A DNA stretch of 64,000 nt from Clusia tigrina (Eukaryota; Arthropoda; Insecta; Diptera; Clusiidae): contig CAKKTE020000077.1 of assembly GCA_920105625.2 (NCBI GenBank), positions 372,001 through 436,000 of the forward strand, read 5' to 3'. Position numbers and translations under genes: made by a program. The first letter of the stretch is position 1. The number at the start of each line of letters is the position of its first letter. Shown here in pieces: positions 59,730-64,000 of this stretch. The notes below the pieces were generated by a model. That model worked only from the letters and a program-made list of their open reading frames with translations. It ran no database searches and was not told the DNA's origin.

Positions 59730-59765
59730 TAGATATGTATGTATGTATGTATGTATGTAAATATA
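59730..59765. repeat. (TATG)n short microsatellite
   Basis: Six to seven ATGT units (TATGTATGTATG) followed by AAATATATTTTA, close to the 5' end of Jockey G. Confidence 0.9.
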
Positions 59766-59964
59766 TTTTACGTATTTGGAGGGAGTGCGTTATATTATAA
59801 TTAAAATATTTTTATGTTGGCATTTTTTTGATAAACACTGTTTAGTGGTGGTTGCAGTCTGCCATTTAATAAAAACAAATAGTGACAAAAAGTTAAAACA
59901 AAATTGCCACAAAACAAACAATAATAATAAACATACATACATATATATAGGTAAGTGCGCCAAA

Positions 59965-61681
59965 ATGAGTGTTTTACGCTCGCCACAGAGCGAGCGTAGG
60001 AATACACAAAAAAATGAGACAGTTATGGAAAATCAAAGAGCCGGCTCTCCTATGAGTGCGTTCCCTATGATAGTCAATAGCGGTCCATCTATGCCGGACA
60101 CTCTCAGAGAGCGATCTTCTCCACAAAAAAATCAAACGGTTGATGGTATAAACATGCAAGGTGCCCTGTCCTCCTCAAACAATTTCTCCGATGCCCTAAC
60201 GACCACTAACATAATAATTACAACGCTAGCCTCATCAAATGCAACAACAAATACAACCGTTTCGTACACAAATTCAATATGTGCAAGCAAACTCACTACA
60301 GCTTCGGCTCCACCTCTAATTATTGAATCTTGCTCAGCAGCAATTGCCCGTTCAACACATAACAGCATTAACACACTCACAATTAAGCACCCACTAGGAA
60401 ATACACAAAATGAATCACCATATAAAAGCCGTGTACTTACTCCTAAAGCTCACTCAACAACAATAACCCACTCATCAGATAAATATATTGATTCACTCAC
60501 AAAAAAACACCCAGTAGGAAATATTCAAACCGATCCACAATTTAAATGTCGTGTAAAAATTCCTGTAGTGAAAACAAACCAAACCCCTAAACGCGCTAGA
60601 TCAAGCCCAGAAACACCACACAAAATAAACAAAAACAGTCAAAACTAGGGGACTACTGGCTTGATTTGCCAACTAGTTCAAATAGATTCGCGATACTATC
60701 AGAAGTTGAAATCGACGGTACCAGTCCACAAGAAAGAGACCAAAGAGTCCCGAAACCTCCTCCAATCTACGTCTCTGGAGTAAATAATGCTCAACCGTTA
60801 CTAGATCTGCTAAAAAACATTGCCAAGAATGAATACCAGCTCAAATTCCTCAAAGATAGCGAGGTTAAAATTCAACCAAAGTCAGGAGAAGGGTACAAAA
60901 CAAAAGCTCTGGCTGAAAAGAACACAGAATTCCATACATATAAACCCAAACAGGAAAAAGACTTTAGCGTAGTATTAAAAGGGCTATACCACACAATATC
61001 AATAGAAGAAATAAAAGAGGAAATAACTAGGTTGGGATTCGATGTTACAAACGTTTCAAATATAAAACAAAGAATTATAAAGCATCCGTTGTCGATGTTT
61101 TATGTCAACTTAAAACAAAACAAAAATAATACAGACTTTATAAAGTTGAAGCAATTATGCACACAAAAATAAAATTCGAACCACCAAATAAAAAAAGGGA
61201 AATAGCTCAGTGCACAAAATGTCAGAGGTATGGCCACACTAGAAAATATTGCAACCATACTCCACGATGCGTTAAATGCGTTGGTAATCATGCAACGTCA
61301 GACTGCCCTAGTAAAGAAAAATCACAGGATGTGAAATGTGTGCTATGCGGAGGAAACCACCCGGCTAACTACAGAGGCTGTAATGTGTACAAAGAATTAC
61401 AGCAAAAAACATTCCCCACGCTAAGGCAGAAAGTGTTTGAAAACACTAATTTTAACAAGGCCCCAGATTCCGAAAGACAACCAGGTTGCACATATGCGCA
61501 AATCGCCAAACAGAGCACGCAACAAGAGCAAACTCTAAACCAGCAAAGTGAAAATCAATTCGCCTCACATCGATCAAATGACATGACTGAATTAAAGAAA
61601 ACCCTTATGCTGAAAACCCTTATGGAACAAATGGGAACAATTCTCAATTTATTAACAACAGTGATCTCTAAACTGACATAA
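59965..61681 (+). pseudogene. Jockey G ORF1 (gag-like, three zinc knuckles)
   Basis: Starts at ATG 59965 (MSVLRSPQSERRNTQKNET); the same MSV start occurs in the other two Jockeys. A Thr/Ser/Asn-rich N-terminus runs to a stop at 60646-60648. A frame change leads to 60666-61172 (FAILSEVEIDGTSPQERDQR, DFSVVLKGLYHTISIEEIKE), the RRM-like gag domain. A second frame change near 61150 leads to the knuckles CTKCQRYGHTRKYC, CVKCVGNHATSDC and CVLCGGNHPANYRGC, then a Met/Leu-rich tail. The stop TAA overlaps the ORF2 ATG as TAATG. It would bind element RNA. Confidence 0.88.
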
Positions 61682-62759
61682 TGGAACAAAAACTTATAAT
61701 TGCAGTATGGAATGCGAACGGGCTTTCTCGTCATAGTAATGCAGTCAAAACATTTATGGAACAGAACAACATTGACATAATGCTAATATGACACACTTCA
61801 CAAGCAAAAGCTTCTTAAAAATAAATCAGTACAACATATATCACACAAATCATCCAGCCGGCACAGCACGCGGTGGTACTGCTATCATCATTAAAAACAA
61901 AATAAAACACACAGTACAAGACAATTGTGAAAAATCTCACATTCAAGCAACAAGCATAACAATACAGGACCAATATGGACCGCTAACCATAACATCAGTG
62001 TATTGCCCTCCGAGGTATTCCATTAAAAAAGAGCAATATTACCATTTTTTTCAAACACTTGGTGTGCGATTTTTGGCTGGTGGTGATTACAACGCTAAAC
62101 ACCAATTTTGGGGTTCTCGGACAATCAATCCGAAAGGAAGAGAACTACTAAAAACAATGCAAGACCACAACCTTATACACGTATCAACAGGTCAACCCAC
62201 ATACTGGCCATCTGATAGAAACAAAATTCCAGATGTCATTGACTTCTGCGTGATGAACTGTGTTCTCAGAAGCTGTGTTGAGATATCCCCGTCGCTGGAT
62301 CTGTCATCAGACCACTCTCCTATTATTGCAACACTGAACTCGGAGGTAGAATGCACAATAAAACCACTCACACTACATACGAAACAAACAAACTGGTTCC
62401 ATTTCAAGGAAATTGTAGATGGCATTCTGTGCCTCAATATTTGTCTGAAGAGCGCTGAGGATATTGAGTTTGCCGTTGAAAATTTTAACAAAACTGTCCA
62501 ATACGCTGCATGGAACTCTACTCCGGAGCCAAAAAATCAACTGAACAAGCAGCCTTCCCATCCTGTTATTAGGGAGATGGTTGATAAAAAACGCAAACTA
62601 AGAAGGGCGTGGCAAAGTTCCAGGCATCCGAAAGACAAAAATAATTTTAATAGAGCTACAAAAAACCTTAAGCGGTACTTGGCGCAGAAGCAAAATGAAG
62701 AAATACAGCACTACTTGTCCACTTTATCAGCAAATCAGAACACAGATTACTCACTTTGA
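61681..62759 (+). pseudogene. Jockey G ORF2, APE endonuclease
   Basis: ATG 61681, MEQKLIIAVWNANGLSRHSN (Asn of the active site). A small frameshift near 61785 falls at the position of the SETH motif, so the catalytic Glu is damaged. The rest is open from 61788: GGTAIIIKNKIKHT, TSVYCPPRYSIKKEQYYHFF, LAGGDYNAKHQFWGSR (Asp/Asn), TYWPSDRNKIPDVIDFCVMN and LSSDHSPIIATL (SDH). A TGA at 62757-62759 stands where Jockey relatives have Trp (DYSLWKA type), ending the stretch before RT. Confidence 0.9.
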
Positions 62760-64000
62760 AAGGCGACAAAAAAGCTGAAGTAACCCACCACCCGTGCCCC
62801 TCCTATCAAAAGCTCAAATGACTCCTGGGCAAAAACTGATAAGGAGAAAGCAATTACATTCGCCAAACACCTTATTGGGGTCTTTAAGCCGTTTCCACCC
62901 ACTTCACAGCAAGAGGAAGACGAGGTATTTAATCTTCTCAATAGTCCAGGACAATTAGAGTTACTATCACGCCCTTTACAAAAAAGGAAATACATAACGC
63001 TGTGCACAAAACACTGAATGTGAAAAAGGCACCCGGGCTACGACCTGATAACAGGTAAAATACTAAAGGAACTACCAAATAAAGGAATAAAATACCTTAC
63101 CTATCTCTTCAATGCTATAATTAGATGTGGATATTTTCCGCGTCAATGGAAAGTGGCCGAAATTATTGTCATCCCAAAACCCGGAAAGCCCTTGGAGGAA
63201 GTCACTTCTTATAGACCAATTAGCCTTTTGCCAATTGTTTCCAAAATGTTTGAAAAGCTCCTGTTAAACAGACTTAAACCAATTCTGCTCAAAAAGGAGA
63301 TAACACCCAATCATCAATTTGGATTTAGGGAACACCACGCCACAACAGAACAAGTGCACCGAGTGTACAGCATAATAATAAACGCTTTTGAGGAAAACCG
63401 TTATTGTACAACTGCAACTGTATAACACAGGCGTTCGATAAAGTATGGCACCCTGGCTTACTATTTAAGCTGAAAAAGTTACTACCTCAGACATTTTATG
63501 ATATCTTAAGATCATATCTGGAAGAGCGGCATTTCAGAGTAAAGACCAAAGAAGAAGTCACTGAACTGTTTTCTATAAAGGCGGGTGTACCACAAGGCAG
63601 TGCTCTAAGTCCTGTGCTCTACACTATCTACATGGCTGACCTTCCACTGACGGAGAATACAAAAATCGCAACCTACGCGGATGATACAGTCATAATGGCT
63701 ACAAGCAGCAACAACATAATCGCTGCAAATTATCTCCAAGAAAGCTTGGATAAGCTCCAAATCTGGCTAAATAAATGGAGGATTAAGGTGAATGCAAGTA
63801 AGTCTGTGCAAGTAACCTGTAGCTTAAAAAAGAAGACTTGTCCTTCAGTAATATTAAATGATTGTCAACTGCCCCAAACCGAAGACGTTAAATATTTAGG
63901 GCTACATCTTGATCGACGTCTGACATGGCAGAAGCATATTCTTACGAAGAAAAAAAAACTTGGAATAAAGCTTACTTCCTTATATTGGCTCTTGGGATAT
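62760..64000 (+). pseudogene. Jockey G ORF2, reverse transcriptase (partial at window edge)
   Basis: Continues after the TGA at 62757: GYDLITGKILKELPNKGIKY (after a frame change near 63035), KVAEIIVIPKPGKPLEEVTS, YRPISLLPIVSKMFEKLLLN and HQFGFREHHATTEQVHRVYS. A small indel damages motif A (ITQAFDKVWHPGL, near 63425). Then KAGVPQGSALSPVLYTIYM (motif B), IATYADDTVIMATSS (motif C, YADD) and DVKYLGLHLDRRLTWQKHIL. The gene runs off the window at 64000. Four or more breaks. Confidence 0.9.

Larger units (their letters stand above)
59800..64000 (+). mobile_element. Jockey LINE G, open at right edge
   Basis: 5' UTR, ORF1 (59965-61681) and ORF2 (61681 to beyond 64000) in + orientation. The protein is related to, but distinct from, the Jockey at 35191-39727 and Jockey H. 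The 5' boundary is approximate. Confidence 0.85.

Overview
This window looks like heterochromatin-like or intergenic DNA from an insect, most likely a brachyceran fly (tephritid or muscid type). The evidence is AT-rich sequence, very long (TA)n tracts, a 187-bp satellite, 49-58 nt GT-AG introns, and fly-type mobile-element families. I see no ordinary host gene. Almost every recognisable protein belongs to a transposable element or to a DNA-virus-like element, and nearly all are broken by stops, frameshifts, deletions or later insertions.

Layout, left to right. 1-1571: a 187-bp satellite split by a 540-bp MITE, ending in (TA)n. 2110-4205: gag and protease of a BEL/Pao element (A). 4257-5413: tail-to-tail remnants of a double-jelly-roll capsid gene (+) and a protein-primed DNA polymerase B gene (-), i.e. 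a Maverick/adintovirus-like element. 5414-10840: an autonomous Helitron (Rep + PIF1-like helicase) that landed in the polymerase and is itself split by a 717-bp solo LTR. 10841-16478: a minus-strand Gypsy element (B) between two (TA)n tracts. 16479-18507: the 5' part of a CsRn1/Kabuki-like Gypsy (D1). 18508-19206: LTR and leader of another LTR element (E). 19574-25542: a roo-like BEL element with an envelope gene. 25547-30657: a further Gypsy (C). 30658-31862: the 3' part of a second CsRn1-like copy (D2). 31889-32546: a C2H2 zinc-finger relic.

Right half. 33019-41753: a CR1-like LINE (F) split by a complete 4.5-kb minus-strand Jockey (35191-39727). 41754-43744: unassigned AT-rich DNA with a small secreted-protein ORF. 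43745-45701: a pogo/Tigger transposon (-). 45702-48570: a BEL/Pao pol remnant (-). 48571-53880: a LOA-clade LINE with DUF4780 ORF1 and RNase H (-). 53950-54800: a hAT relic (-). 54832-58502: an internally deleted Jockey (+). 59456-59565: (TA)n. 59800-64000: another Jockey (+), open at the right edge.

The genes do not form a pathway. They record successive insertions whose relative order can be read: polymerase B, then Helitron, then solo LTR; LINE F, then Jockey; satellite, then MITE. Three of these junctions are supported to the base by restored reading frame or repeat length. The most unusual content is the Maverick/adintovirus-like pair at 4257-5413, the in-frame integrase-RT chimera at 30237-30881, the envelope-bearing BEL element, and the shared RT deletion in the two CsRn1-like copies.
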